Part shown: piece after piece, positions 34,701 through 48,012 of the stretch
Layout of the letters: each line of letters starts with the position of its first letter
Numbering within the stretch: position 1 is the stretch's first letter
Assembly (NCBI RefSeq): GCF_036417845.1
Contig: NC_089978.1
Coordinates: 137,262,288 to 137,326,287 of the forward strand
Reading direction: 5' to 3'
Length of the DNA: 64,000 nt
DNA from: Apteryx mantelli
Taxonomy: Eukaryota; Chordata; Aves; Apterygiformes; Apterygidae
Program-made: the position numbers and the translations under genes
Notes under the pieces: generated by a model
The model's database searches: none
What the model was told of the DNA's origin: nothing
The model's input: only the letters and a program-made list of their open reading frames with translations

Positions 34701-37700
34701 AGTAGGAAATAGAGAAATTTTCTTTAAGAAAGAGAAAACAAATATGCCCCTCTGCTTTTTGTTTTTTTTTCTCGTTTTACATTATTCTGCTTTTTTATTC
34801 CTTGCTGAATTTCTCAAATAGTGCATTTTTGCAAATAGTATCATAGAAGACTTTTTTTTGCATGTGTCTGAACATTGCAGGAAATACTTCAAAAAGCAGC
34901 AGAAGAATTTTTTCCAAAGATGGAAAGTGCAGTTGAAGAGATGGATACCTCGGACACCCAGTGGGGCTGGTTTTATTTGGCTGAGTGTGGTAAATGGCAT
35001 ATGTTTCAGGTAACTACATATGAAGTTATGTTAGCTATGATGATTTCCATGTGTCAAACTACTACTGAATTTACCTAAATGTGCTTTTGATTTGTTTTAA
35101 AGACTGATTCAAACAGTCATTGCTCAGTTAGCAGTGAAGATATTGAAAGGAGCTTCAGAACAAACCCACAAGGATCTGTTTCTTTTACTACTGCAAAATT
35201 TAACTACACATTAGACTTTTCAGGTATGTCTCTTGTCATAGAATAAATTAAGTAATGGGAGGTGTCAGATAACTTGCTGAATGAACAAATCAACTAGTGT
35301 ATTTTCCTCATATCTGGTGCAAAAACTCATAATTGGAAAGCTCTTTATTGTAAGGTACGCGTGAGATTTTGGAGGCAGCTGCACTGTTAAATTTTCTAGT
35401 GTAGTTTACTAATAAGGTAGAATGCCTTGTGTAGTAGCGCTCCAGCATTTTACCTCTGCTTACCTTAGCTGCAGGTAGTATCTAGCATACGTTCATGGTA
35501 CTGGGAAGTTTGAGCTTTGTTCTTTAACATAAAACAGCTTGTAGGCTTGAAAAAAATCTTCCATTCAGAGTCTCTATAAGAAACATTGATGTGATGGAAG
35601 CTTTCTGCAAAATACTGGCATTAAAGTGATTTTGTAATTCAGCAGGTGCTTTAAGCCAATTCTGTTGTTGGAATACAAGGAGATACCCAAAACACTTTTC
35701 TAGTAAACTGTAAAGAGTGCACTCATGCCATACTTGTAAATTACAGACTATTATTGGATTCTAATGGCATTTATCAACTTACCTTTATCTTATACAGAAA
35801 TCTCTTCCAGGTCAAAGAAAATAATAGTATTTCAAATAAGAGAGGGGAGTGGGTAGAACAGTGATGTACTGGGAGTAAAGTACTACAGGACAATAGGAGG
35901 AGTTTCGTGTTTGCTTTTGTTGAAATGTCTGTTAGAAAAACCTTTGTTTTGCATCTGTAATAAAAACAAAACCAAATACAAATGCTAAACAACTTTACAA
36001 ATCTCATAGATCATGACTTTTTGCATTAAAAATAATAGATAGGTATGTATAACTGATGCAGTGCTGTATTTTGCCATTTTAGTTGTATTAAAGTCAGTGG
36101 AAGTTTTGCCATTGATGATGGGGGTGAATATTTCACCAATAGTATTCTAACAATAAACATATTTCTTTTGTACAGTATTTGCAGGTTTTGCCAACTGTTA
36201 CAAACAATGATGATTCTGAGGCCAGTATTTCAAAATGTTTATCTAACATATTGATTTGTTAATTGTTAAAATAGGAATTCCTGTCAGGCAACTTTTGAAG
36301 TAGTAATGCTGTTAAGAAAAATGACACTTAAGTGTTTCATATGCTGTAGATGAATTCCAGAAACTTTCATCCTAACTCTTGTTTTATGCTCAGTGATGAA
36401 ACAAACCAATCTAACTACCCTTAAGCAACGTCCAATAAAGCGAGCTCCCTTTTCTATCAGTGCTTTCAGGTAAGGAAATAAAATGAATTATTTGAATTTT
36501 CCTTATTTGAATTTTATCTTGATTCTTCTGAATAAAATGAAACAAAAATATGTTTTATATTGTTTACATTTATTATTTTTTACATCAAACAATTTGAGAG
36601 GTGGAATCGGGTAGGAGAGAGCAAGTCAAGTGAAGAAGGAAGAAATTTCACAGGGGATGAGTGAAAAAAATTTTTAGCTTGTTTTTTTTTTTGTGTTTTA
36701 TTTTGGAGAAAGTAAAGAGCTTGGGAGAGTGGGAGAGGAATTACTTGTAAGGCATACTGAATATTCACATCCAGCTTGCAAGGTTCTTATAGCTATGCCT
36801 GACTTTAGCCCCTTTGGAGTCCCCTGCTATAAATACCTATTGAATCAGAGTTGCTGTGGAGAAGCAGCAGCAAAGAATGGAGTTTTGTTAAATTTTAATA
36901 ATGACCTCATAAATAATGTAGAACTAATATTGTAACAGTCAAGAAGATTGAGTTATATTTTTTTGCCTGCAGTTGTTTTCATAATTTTCTCTAAGATAAT
37001 GTGAAATGACAAGAAATTGCATCATAATGACCAGCTGGTCTTATGAGTCTAATTGCTTTAGATTGTAAGTTTCTTTCTTACCTTTTGATCAGTCATTAGA
37101 TGTAGAACTGTGCTGATGAAAATTGGATGTTCACTAAACAACAAACTGATCTATGCAGTGATAATACCACAGATAACATTGACTATGTGGATTGTGAGAT
37201 TGTTTTCAATAATTTATTAGAAATAATTTTAATTCTGAATTGTAGTCTGGTTTTACTTTCAGAACAAAATTTGACATTTATAATGAATGTTGTAGCAATC
37301 TTTATACTGACATTCTGAAAACCTTTGTTTTTTGAAGTGTCAACTGTTACTTTTTCAAGGGATGCTTGCTTAAGAATGCATGTAATATTGTGGAAATTCA
37401 GTTTTGTTATTTTGTTTATTGAAGAATTGCATTTGGTACTGTATCACAGTATCCTCTGTTTTCACGTGATGACACTGTTCTTTACTTTCAAGAGATTGAT
37501 TAATTTAGTCTCTTTTTTATGATTTAAACACTACTATATATGCGCATTTATGTATATGCTCAAAATACACATTTTTGTATATAAACAAGTTCAACCGTAA
37601 TTTTCAAGCGTATACTTGCAGCATGATGCTTTTAAACACTTAAAATGAGGGCTTAGTTTCCAGAGTCTTAGGCAAACTGTAATTCCTGTTACTTTGGAAA

Positions 37701-40700
37701 GTTCAAGCTACATCTATACTCCCGTGTTTCTAAATCAGTGTTGCTGACCTTTCTGACTACCTTTTGTAATTTACCTTCTGATCTTTTATTGCATAGATGG
37801 TGTATTAAAATTGTTCATTACCATGGTTTGTTTACAATAAGCAAAGCCAGAATTTGAATACAAAATAAGACCTCTTGACTTTGACCTTACCTATTGTCTC
37901 TGTGAGAATTAAAACCCTATGTAGTTTTGTATTAGCTTTTTTTGTAATGTATTGTACAGAACAGGCATTCCAGTGAAGAAAGAAAATGCCTCATGTCTTT
38001 GATTTTTTTTTTAAGTTTCATCTGTGAAAATGAGGCTATCCCTATGCCTTCACACTGGGAGAATGTAAATACTGAGGAGCCATATCAGGTAAGAGTTTGT
38101 ATGTGAGCTGGCCAAAGACACGTGGTAATCAAATAGTGCATCTCAGTGAAATTGTACTAACCTTTTTCTTTCCAGCTTATTCCTTTGCAAAAGAAAACAA
38201 ATGAATATAATGAAGTTTCTAGTCTGTTTGGAAAAACAATGGATAACCACCGAATTAAAAGAATTAAGAGAATACAAAATCTAGACTTGTGGGAGTTTTT
38301 TTGCAGGTGAGATTATTTCGAAAACCAATATTATTTTAGGACTGTTAACAGAGGCAAATACTGAAGGCATGATGCAGAAATATGTCTAATTGCTTTTATT
38401 ATAAAGTGACTAAAATAATTCTGTTATTTTTTATCAGTTTTATCTTCATTTGCTTACTTGTCATTCCTCTATGATTGTATTCAAAATTTCAAGCTCTGAA
38501 ACTTCTACATGTGGAGAACTGTAATACTTGTATAAATGCATTAGATGTGGATGTAGCGCAGATCAAACTGATGTGTTGGAAGGTGATGGCATTTATCATC
38601 TTCAAGTATCATTCTAATCTAACAAGTTGCATATAAATCAATATTTAATACCTTGATATATTGGTTTGTTAAATACATAATTACTACTTGTAAAGGAGGA
38701 AAAAATGATAGCAAAGTTGTCATACTGGCTAGAGCCATTTACTGCTATGGGTTAACATTCCCAAAATGTTAGCTCTAGGGCTTCTAGGGAAGAACCAAAA
38801 TGAACTGGAATTTTGAGGAATATATAATTCAGCTCTGACTTTGCAGCCATATTAAAGTTAATCGTTCCAAGAATTTTTTAATTAGTGTGCTATGTTTGGC
38901 ACTGCTATCATTCTCTTACAGTAATGTCAATCTCTTGGAGAATTTGACAAAGTTATTTTTAACTTTAACATTCCTATAAATAGTTTGATTTGAACTAAAC
39001 CTTTTTATTTCTTTGGGAAAAGTTTGAGAAGTCCCTATTCTTCTTATGTAGAAGCAATACCCTCTCCTGAAGGAGAACGAGGTGCTAGACTCTTTCAGTT
39101 TCATACCATTTTTAAAGATAGGAAGTCTTCGAGCAAGAAATGATTGGTCAATTGGTAAAGAATATGTGAAAATGCCAAGAGATTGACATATTAGCCTATG
39201 GATGTCAGTTGTTTGTGTCTAAAAAGAAGAAATCAGCTTTTTTCAAACTCCTCCCTGTCTGCGTTTCCTGTGCTCACATGTGGTCAGTGTTCAGGATGTC
39301 CATGTGGTAGAGGCCTGTGATATTTATAGTGAAGTAAAGAGGAGAAAAATAAGCTTTTTGTAAAATGAACCTTGACAGGCTTGTAGTAGTTGTATTCTAG
39401 TTAAAAAAGGAAAAGAATATTTGGGGCTTGTCAAATTTCTCAACTTTATGAAACACATGGTAGGACTAAGTGTCCAGTTAGCACATAATCATGTCATTTC
39501 TCCAAGTTTAGTGTGTTACCAAAGCTATTTCTAGTTTCTCTGCTTTTCCCTTTCATATTTTGCTGGGCTGGAAGAACTGGAAGCGCTGAAGTTCTGTTTC
39601 TGCTTCTTTCCTAGTATTTCCTAGTCTTAAGCAGTTGTATTTGACGAAAGTTCTCAGTCTCGTCTCCAGGCAAGGGAACATGAGAGTCAATTTTAAAGAT
39701 GTATTGTGTTATTAAAAATAATGAGTTTAAGTAGTGAAGAAATACTGAGGAGACATATATCAAAAATTATGATGGTTGTATGCTTTGTTTTTTGAAAACT
39801 CTGTAATTCATTATTATATATTGAGATATATCATGAATATGCATGAAGAGATGAATTCAAATTCCTGTTTCGGAGACTTAGCCTTCTGTTAATTGTTAAT
39901 CTGTAGATATGTTTACATATTTAAATATAAAGACTTATTTGCTTGGCCATGTTTTAACATCTACTTTTCTGTTCTATAGTATATCAGCTTTTAGTTCAAA
40001 TTAAGTTTCTGTAGAGCTATATTTGTACCATTTTAATGTGTAAATTTTTGAGAATAAGAATGGCAAGCAGACTTTAAACTAGATGTCTCCAGTTCTGAGT
40101 CCTCAGTATAGATGAAAAAAAAACCGCAGAAAACAAACAACTCTCCCTTCCCCCATCCATCAAAAACCCAACAACTTTTTGCTTAGATAAGGAACTGATG
40201 ATCATTTGGAGAGTCTACTAGTTTTCCAGGTTGGACAGTGGGTAGAATTCATGATTTAGGAATTCTAAGTCTATGGATTTTGTGCTATAATATTCTTAAA
40301 GTATGAAACGAGGATGGAAATTACAATTTCACACATCATGAATATTACAGTATTGCCATATGACTGCAACTACAAAACCATACTTTTTAGTAGCTGTATC
40401 TGAATAAAGGTATATGAAGAAAAGTCATTTTTCTTTAAACTTTTTTCTTTATGGAAAAAAATATAAATGACTACATAACTTATTGCTAGAATACATATAT
40501 GCAATTAAGGCTTAGCTGCTTTTCTTTCTCTCCAGTTGTGGGTTGTACGTTACCATTCTGTCATTTGCAGTAGATGGGCTTGCACACTGATGAAGAGATT
40601 ATTGCCCAGTAATATATTACACAGAAGTAAGAATTCCAACATTTTACATTCACTAAAAGTTCTTTTCATGTCCAATGAGGGAAGGTGAAAGTAATAGAAT

Positions 40701-43700
40701 ATGAATCTTAATCTAGCATTTTTTGGCTCATGCATCTTAAATTTGGATTTGTAGAAGAAGTGGAAGATAGCACTAAATAACGCTAAAACAATGTAACAGG
40801 ATAAATACATCTTTCAAGCTGACTACTACAAGATTATCTGTCTCTACTGTTAAATGTACTAATAAGCAAATTATGAGTAATAGCAAGCAGAAAACATTGC
40901 TTTGTCACTGAGATTGCTGGCCATCTTTAGAAGGAATCTGCTTATGTACGAACAGCATGTCTATGGGTATCTAATTTTGCTTTAGGTTTCTCCTTTCTTA
41001 AGCAGACTGGCTGTATGAGAGCCTTCTGAGCGGTGGATAGACAACTTTTGTTTTACTGGATTAGCTTATCAGTGCTGGTGGAAAGTGTTAGATGATGTTT
41101 TTTGGTATAATTTGACTTCTAGAGATACAATACAGTTATATTCCAAATCAACAAATGTCCCGCTGCGGTGTTTCTGCAGTCTGCAGAACCAGCTTCCTGA
41201 TCTGCTGAATATAGTCTATTATCAGGTCAGTAATTAAAAGAGCACTGCTTGAAAGGATATTTGCATCATTGTAGAGGTCAAAACACGTTTGTTTTAATAG
41301 CTCCCATATTGTTGACTATTTTAAATTAGTTTTATGATATCTAACTGGTCAGAGATTTGCAAAAGACTGTTACAGAACATTTCAGGTAATTGTAATAAAT
41401 CTGTTCTGTTCTATATAAAGAAAAGTTACTCTAGGCTACCTTTATACTTTGTCAGGGTTCAGCAGGCAGCCATACAGGGTGCCAAAGACTACTTGAAAAT
41501 TTTCAAATGATACTCCGCATTGTTGGCATTTGGGTGTGAGGTGGAGCTGTTGCATCTTGAGAAGAGCAGCGGTTAGGCAGGGAATCTTGGCTCCTGGGTT
41601 CTGTTGAGTTGCAAATGGAGTAAAAGTTGGGTGCCTGGAACCTCTCTGCCTCTGACAAAAAATGCCACAAATAAGTTTATTAACGACATCTCCCAGATGC
41701 TTTTGAGTTTCTACTGCTCCTCTTCTAATTTGGAAGCCATTTTTTGCATGCCATATTAAAACATTGTCAATACATAGTTTATTTCACTATGCATAATGTT
41801 AAGAAAAAAGTCCAATAAAACAGAATAAATATATCTTTCAAGCTAACTCCTGCAAGATTGCCATTACTCAATTTATTTATTAGTACATTTAATAAGAGTG
41901 ATAGATAATGTAATGCCTTTAATATTAAGAATCTTTGCTGCATATCTCTTTCATTGGGCCTTGTTGGTAGACTGACCTCCTCAGACTACATCTAAACTGT
42001 ACTTCTGCAGTTCAGGTACGCACTCCAGTTATAAGTAAATTGCTTAGTTTGATAAACCTAAGAATGTTCCTTCCTTCTCATCTCCCCCAATGCACTGTGC
42101 TTTTGTGGGAAAAAAAATGCAGGTATGCAGACAAGAACAAAGCTATGATATACTCCAGCTTGTTTTTTTCTGGACAGTCAAGGCTCATGTCTGTGAATAG
42201 CCAGTGGTTTAGACATAGCTCCAGAGTCCAGTTCTTCATGGATCGTTGTGGAAAACCTAGCTGATGGAAACTCACTCAAACAAAGATTGATGGAAAATAT
42301 CTGTCCTTTGTAGGAGTGCCATGGTCTTCTGCCCATGAGAGTGTAATATAGGTTGACATGTAATATATATCTACTGAATTTTTTTTCAAAATGCTAGAAT
42401 CCTCTCAAAGCAAGACCTATCTCTGTTACGAAGCATGTGAACCATTAATTCATAAAACGGTTATTAAATAATCCTGTAGACATAATTTTAGGTAAAATTT
42501 TAGGTAATTTTATTTTAATGGATTTTGTTATTTTATTTGGGTCATTATACTTTATAAGCTACTAGTTGATTTTTAAGCCACCACATGCTATCTAAGTAGA
42601 TGAAGGGAACAAAAACAAAGCACACCATGGAAAAATAATTTTTTTCTTTTAAAAATAAATCTGTAGAAAATGACCGTTCTGAAAATAATGTCAGATGAGC
42701 AGAGTTGAAAAAATTGGTTTTAAAAAAAAACCATTTTTTGGTAAACTTAGGTTCTGAAAATAGTCCACAGCATCCAGAAATATGTGATTGTTAAACATTT
42801 ATCTTAAGAATTTTGGTCTGTTTGAGAACTAGGATTCTCTAGTCACTTCTGAAAGTGAAATTTATACTGTTTTAGGTCTGTCCTCTCTGTAGTGTTTTCA
42901 GAGTGGAAACTTAATTTGATTGTACAGATGTTTGTAATGCTATATTGTTTCTTCTCTGTAGGAAAAAAGCTCAGCTAAAGAAGAAAAGAGGTGTCCCCGC
43001 TATTAATGAGCAGATGTTATTTCATGGCACCAGTAATGAATTTGTAGAAGCCATATGTATTCATAACTTTGATTGGAGAATAAATGGCATGCATGCTGCT
43101 GTATATGGAAAAGGTAAATATTTTTGTCACATGCAACAGTTCAGTAATCTTAACGGTTCAGCATTGTTAAATGTTCCTCATAATGTTCTTTGAGTTATTC
43201 TCTCTATATATGTGAAGAGCTGTTTAATATAGCTCTGGTTTTGAGGTCAAGTGTAATTAAGAAAGCTAGGATGCTGTAAGCAATTTAATTTTAACAGCTG
43301 GCTGGTAGGACTGGATGGGGGGAAATAGCAAGCAGTGTTGACTCACAAGATGACCTCCCTACTAAAATGTTTACACTAAGAATATTTGGCTCATGTTTCT
43401 GTAATCTAATGATTTAGAAAATAATCATTGGATTGCTAATGAATATTAAAGAACAGACATCTTGCATCATTTTCATATCTCTATCAGTGCACTAGTAGTA
43501 AAGCTGTCATGATAAGAATGTCATCAGATTTTTTTTTGAAAGGGACCTATTTTGCAAGAGATGCATCATATTCCAGTCGTTTCTGCAAAGAAGATATAAA
43601 GCATGGAGATACTTTTCAAATTCATGGTGTGAATCTGCAACCTCATCTGCATAGACCAGATAAAGTCATGTTTCTTGCTCGTGTATTAACTGGTGACTAT

Positions 43701-43856
43701 ATCAATGGTGATTCAAAATACATGAGGCCTCCTTCGAAAGATGGAAGTTTTGTGAACTTGTATGACAGCTGTGTGGATAATACCTGGAACCCAAAGATCT
43801 TTGTTATCTTTGATGCCAACCAGATCTATCCGGAGTATTTAATAGAGTTTTGTTAA
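31490..43856 (+). CDS. PARP11: Mono-ADP-ribosyltransferase PARP11, complete, eight exons
   Basis: Transfers single ADP-ribose units from NAD+ to target proteins; in mammals linked to the nuclear envelope and interferon signalling (family knowledge). Exons: 31490-31525, 34881-35009, 35103-35223, 36394-36469, 38016-38088, 38176-38306, 42962-43113, 43543-43856, all with GT-AG borders. The frame runs through all of them to TAA, giving 343 residues. Human PARP11 is of similar length and nearly identical from MDTSDTQWGWFYLAECGKWH on. The WWE domain spans about residues 30-105. The ADP-ribosyltransferase domain fills roughly 130-343, with His210 in FHGTS, Tyr242 in GKGTYFARDA and Ile325 in KIFVIFD. 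This is an H-Y-I triad in place of H-Y-E, as expected for a mono-transferase. The N-terminus (MWGASPGWAADAEILQKAAE) is diverged from mammals but keeps the MW start. The start lies in the CpG island. No defects were seen. Confidence 0.96.
31526..34880 (+). other. PARP11: PARP11 intron 1
   Basis: Starts with donor GTGAGT inside the CpG island and ends with acceptor CATTGCAG. It holds an old CR1-like fragment at about 33780-34670. ORFs at 31760-32197 and 32338-32919 have no motif and lack splice signals, and I treat them as chance. Confidence 0.8.
33780..34670 (-). mobile_element. Ancient CR1-like LINE fragment in PARP11 intron 1
   Basis: On the minus strand the sequence follows the C-terminal ORF2 and 3' region of old amniote CR1 elements. 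Recognisable lines in plus orientation include GAACTTGTCCAGTCACTTTT, GAATTCCGTAGTTTAGCCAT and ATATCCTCTCCTCAGTTC, which correspond to family text preserved in turtles and crocodiles too. It is strongly diverged with no open frame, and its borders are approximate. Confidence 0.65.
38307..42961 (+). other. PARP11: PARP11 intron 6 with paired direct and inverted short repeats
   Basis: A long AT-rich intron. The line ATAAATACATCTTTCAAGCT (from 40801) recurs with few changes at about 41825-41862 in the same orientation. The nearby 15-mer TAAATGTACTAATAA (40851-40865) recurs as its exact reverse complement at 41877-41891. No mobile element family was recognised. The rest of the intron shows no gene or RNA. 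Confidence 0.6.
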
Positions 43857-44046
43857 GTTTGAAAGGAGCTGAACTGAATATTTGTTTGTGTCTTTTTTGA
43901 TATTTTGTTCCTTTCGCAAATACAACAATATAAAAACATGAAGAATGAAAGGACAGAGGTGAAGTGGGGGGGGGGTGGAAGCATATGTTGGGGGTGGAGC
44001 TGTTAAGTATTTAAAAGACATTGTCCAACTCCTTTTAAAATCTGTA

Positions 44047-44122
44047 AATAAACTTTACTGATACCTTTTTCAAATGTAGGGATTATAACAAATTTGAAAT
44101 TGCTTAGTGAGCCTTAAATAAA
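44047..44122 (+). terminator. PARP11: PARP11 poly(A) signals
   Basis: Two AATAAA hexamers follow the PARP11 stop codon, at 44047-44052 and 44117-44122, about 190 and 260 bases downstream. Either could direct cleavage. More distal sites further on in the AT-rich sequence cannot be excluded. Confidence 0.6.
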
Positions 44123-45669
44123 TTGGGTGTTGGTAAGTTTTCAAAGGCAAGATTTATGTTCTGATTTTCTTAATATATTACAAGTATTTATTCATGTGGT
44201 AGAAATATGCCTATGATACAGTATGCATATGAATGAAATTAATCTTTTATAAAGATTGTTTTTATAATTCAAAAAAAAAACGAACAGGGGACTTGGCTAT
44301 GTGTGTGTGTGTGTATTCTGTAGTACGTGTTGCTTTGCATTCGGAGATCTTAGTTTGAAATCTAAACCGACGAAGAACCCATCTGGAGAAAACAGATGAA
44401 AGGGCCTAAAGTTCACCAAAGCTGCTATGTTTAACTTTACGTACTTGGTACTGCTTCAACTATAAATGCAAAATTACAGAACTCTTAGAAGTTGAACTTT
44501 GGTTTTGACAGAAATGATACCCTAAAGTTGTTGTGGTTGTTGTTTATGTATATAACTGTTGAGCTCAGTACTGGGATATCAGTTGTTGAATAATACATTT
44601 GGCTTTTATTCCACAGAATTTTTTGATGTTTTTGTTATTGTGTGTGCACATGCATGTGCCTGCAGTTGGCTTCTGTACTTGTGCTGCTGTGTTTCTTGTC
44701 TTGTCAGGGTTGAAGAACTCAGTGCTGGTGTACTTGCTGTTGCTGAAGACAATGTTTAGATTAACTTTACTGGGAATAATACAGAGTTAAACCAACAATG
44801 AAAATTTCAAAATAAAACATCCTTTCATTTTTAAGAACTTTAATAAAAAGCTTTCAATAACACTGGTGTAGAATAGTTCTCTGTGAATCAGGTTTTGCCA
44901 TGTAGAAAGAGTAAAGAGACAAGATTTGGGTAAAGACAAAACTTGACTACCCAAATACCTGAAGAAGGAACAGGGGAATATTACTGTGAAATACACTGAA
45001 ATGTTAAATGGTTTGCCATGAAATTGTGTCCCTAGTATTTTTCTTTGTTGAAGGACTTAGAGAACACTAAGGGTCTAACAATGGATTCTTAAAGCCTAGA
45101 AGCTTGCCTTTGACTATGACCACTAACAGATGCTTACTGACACAGTATATGGTATATAACCATGGCAGCTATAGAGTGGTCTTTATTGATCTGCCATGGA
45201 ATTATTAACGGACTTCTTGAATCAAAGGCTGTATTTAAAAATTATTGTGTTCGAAAGGCTCTGCAGTCTGTGTGACCAAACCTGCTGAAAATCATATTTA
45301 AACCCATGGAACTGGAAGTAGAACATGGCTACATATGTATCTGGCATCATAACTGAACACACAAGCATCTCTTTCTCCCTAGCCCCAATATCTCTGCCTG
45401 TTAGTGGATCTTGTACAAGTTGGTTGTCTGCTGTTTGTTTTTATTTAAAATTTCATAGAAGCTTTTGCTTCTGTCCCTAAACTGTTTAGGACAAGGATGC
45501 ATCTTCCTTTATCTTAGCACAATAGGATCTGTGATCCCTGATTCCAGTTGGAACCTTTAGGTCCTGTTGTGGGTGTGATTGTTTGGATTCACTAATGTGC
45601 CAGCTGTGCAGAAGGCACATTGCTTCCTATATCTCATAAAATATTAAATAGCAAGTCATGTAGGGAGTT

Positions 45670-45829
45670 TGTGTGTTACCAAGTCCTCTTTATTTTTATA
45701 CAATATTATATAGAACATGCACTCTATGAAACTAACAAATACATGTGCTGTTAATACTTTGATTTGCTCTTAATTTGTATATGGTATTCTATAAAACATA
45801 CACTGTGAAACTAACAAATACATGTGCTG
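45670..45829. repeat. Tandem duplication, 78-bp offset
   Basis: GAAACTAACAAATACATGTG followed by CTG occurs at about 45728-45750 and again at about 45806-45829, with similar flanks (TATAGAACAT... and TATAAAACAT...). Two diverged copies only. Confidence 0.75.
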
Positions 45830-46069
45830 ATGTTCCTTTGATGTGTTTTTATTTGTTTGGAAGTCTGAACTGGGCTTTGTAGCTAAGAAAACTAAAGTTT
45901 CTTATAGTGTCCCATGGACACAAAATATAAGTCATACTGAGCTTGATGCCTTTTTTTTTTTTTCCCAGTAGCTTGTGTGCTGGTGTCTTGTTTATTACCT
46001 AAACTCAATGAAATTGAATGGTAGAATCTTAATTTGTCAAGTCATGGCACAATTACAATTCCATTCTTT

Positions 46070-46102
<33 letters not shown>

Positions 46103-46111
46103 TCCCCCCCC
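46070..46111. repeat. CT microsatellite running into T and C homopolymers
   Basis: About twelve CT units followed by T10 and then C8. The composition changes in blocks, as in slippage-prone tracts. Confidence 0.9.
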
Positions 46112-46767
46112 AAGTGTAGTGTTCTGTTTCCTTGTGACTGCCTTTCGCTGATGAATCTTGATACTAAAGGTATCTGCTTAATCTTTATAAAATACTGAAG
46201 CCATCCACAGAAGATGGAGAAACCAACTCTTCAAGATTTGAATAGTATTTAAAATACTAAGTTGGGCTGTCCTTTGTTTGTTTGTTTTTAATTTGTATAT
46301 TTGTCACTTAATTGGAGTGACCACTGTTATGAAGTTTGTGATCTTTGTGCATTTTGTAGACTGCTGTTCAGATGCAGAAACAGAGATTGATACATTAGAC
46401 CACTGTATAGTAGGCAGTAGTTCAATGGCAGCAAAGAAAATATTATTTGATGCAGTGATTTCAGATGCATCCTTTACTTTTCCCACTCGCCTGGCTTAAT
46501 TTTGTTAGATATCTCTTCAAGGAACCTTATCTGTGTGTGAGTGGGGGGAGGGGGTTTGTTTGTTTGTTTGTTCCCCCCCTCCTCCCATTTGGGGCTGTCC
46601 TCTTACTTAAAAGTGCTAAAGCAAAGACTAATTTTTGTGAATAACTCTCCATGCAGTTCCTCACTAGGATGAGAGATTTTGTTGCTGTAAGGGTATGTGG
46701 AATGTGAGGGTATTTGCTTCACTAAGGTTATCAGCTCAAGGACTTATTATCCCCTTTGAACTAAAAA

Positions 46768-48012
46768 TGTAAAAGGGAAAGCAATAAACAAAACACAGGG
46801 ACACAGACCTGATAGATAAGCAATAAGGAAGACAATGACAAAGAGCAAAGCTCTTCAGACATTAACTGACAGGCCATTAGGAAACTACAGAGCATAGCTC
46901 TGGAGAGGGCCAGCCTGGACTTTGTAACCGATAAGAAGGGAGAAATAAGACTAACATATGAAGATTTTGGATATTTGAGAGGGGTCTGTGGGACTATATA
47001 AGGTTTATTAAGGAAAGTTTAGGGAAAGGGGATCGGGGAGGAATAAGGAGGGAACATCAGGGAATAGGAGGGGAGATAAAAGGGGCCAGTTGTGTGTAAG
47101 CAGCTGCTGGTCAATATTTTTGTCTGCCTAAGCCCTATGCCTGATCACTGCAGTCTAGCCTATTTTGTTAAATCCTTTCTTAACTATTTTTCAGTGTAAT
47201 CTTACTCTTTATCCCATGTGTGAGTGGTGCAAGGCTTGGGTGCCAGCAACTAGAGATGCTGGAGTGAGTGAATTAAGTGCCAGCAACTGGAGTCAGACCA
47301 TGGGCTATAGCAGCCCCCATGTCTGTGGTATCAGCAACTGGAAAAGGTGAGGGTCTCAGCATCAGCAACTGCAGTGGGGACAACAGGCAATAGGGCTTGT
47401 GTGCCTGGGCATTGGCAAGTGAGGGGGCTGGAGTATTTATATTTTTTCCCCTAAACTGGGGGGAGGGGTGTAAAATTTGCTGGCAAACTTCAAGATGGAC
47501 TAGTCAGTGAGTAGGAGGCCCACGGTCCAGGCATATATATTAGGCAGGCTGAGAGTCTGTGTTGATATTTGAGGGATCCATGAGTATGGGTGTGCTGGTG
47601 AGACAAGTGTGTGAGTGCATGCATCTGTTAGCTAGTGAGCATCAAGTTGGACTAGCCAGTGAGTAGACCTTTATAATGCATAAGAGGGCCCAGGATCCTG
47701 ACATAGATATTAGACAGGCAGAGAGCCAGTGCTGATATTCAAGGAATCTGAATGTGTGTGTGCTTGTGGATTTAGAGTGTGTGTGTTTTCACTAGTGAAC
47801 TTGATCAGCTGGAGAGGAGGAATGGGATCTGGCTATCTATACTTATGTTTTATGTGAGTTCTGGTAGTGTTAAATGTGATTGTTGTTAAAAGACAGTGCC
47901 CCGTCCGTGGCAATCTGTGTAGCTGGTCATGTTAGTGTCCTCTGTGTGTGTGTGTCTGGAATAAATGCCAAGCTGCGCTACTGGTTGAGCAAACAGGAGA
48001 GCAGCAGCCACA
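46768..48012 (+). mobile_element. Probable solo LTR with long repeat-filled R region
   Basis: A TATA box (TATATAAG) at 46995-47002 and a poly(A) signal AATAAA at 47960-47965 frame about 950 bp that contain two tandem-repeat sets. One is a short set around GCCAGCAACTGGAGT (about 47248, 47280, 47330, 47360). The other has an offset of about 152 bp (CAAGATGGACTAGTCAGTGA at 47491, then CAAGTTGGACTAGCCAGTGA at 47643, with a third partial copy near 47800). This layout parallels the two firm LTRs in the window, and the repeats resemble avian ERV LTRs from memory. The stated ends (TGTAAAAGGG and CAGCCACA) are guesses: no target duplication was found. Confidence 0.5.

Larger units (their letters stand above)
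44123..46767. other. Intergenic, mostly nothing recognised
   Basis: Contains a short (GT)n run near 44300, a 78-bp tandem duplication at 45728-45829, and a (CT)n-T-C microsatellite at 46070-46111 followed by a (GTTT)n stretch near 46555. No gene or mobile element was identified. Confidence 0.5.

Noticed and set aside
47880-47910. A possible retroviral primer-binding site (AGTGCCCCGTCCGTGG)
   Set aside because: It lies before the presumed poly(A) signal of the LTR, not after the LTR end, and I could not match it to a specific tRNA 3' end.
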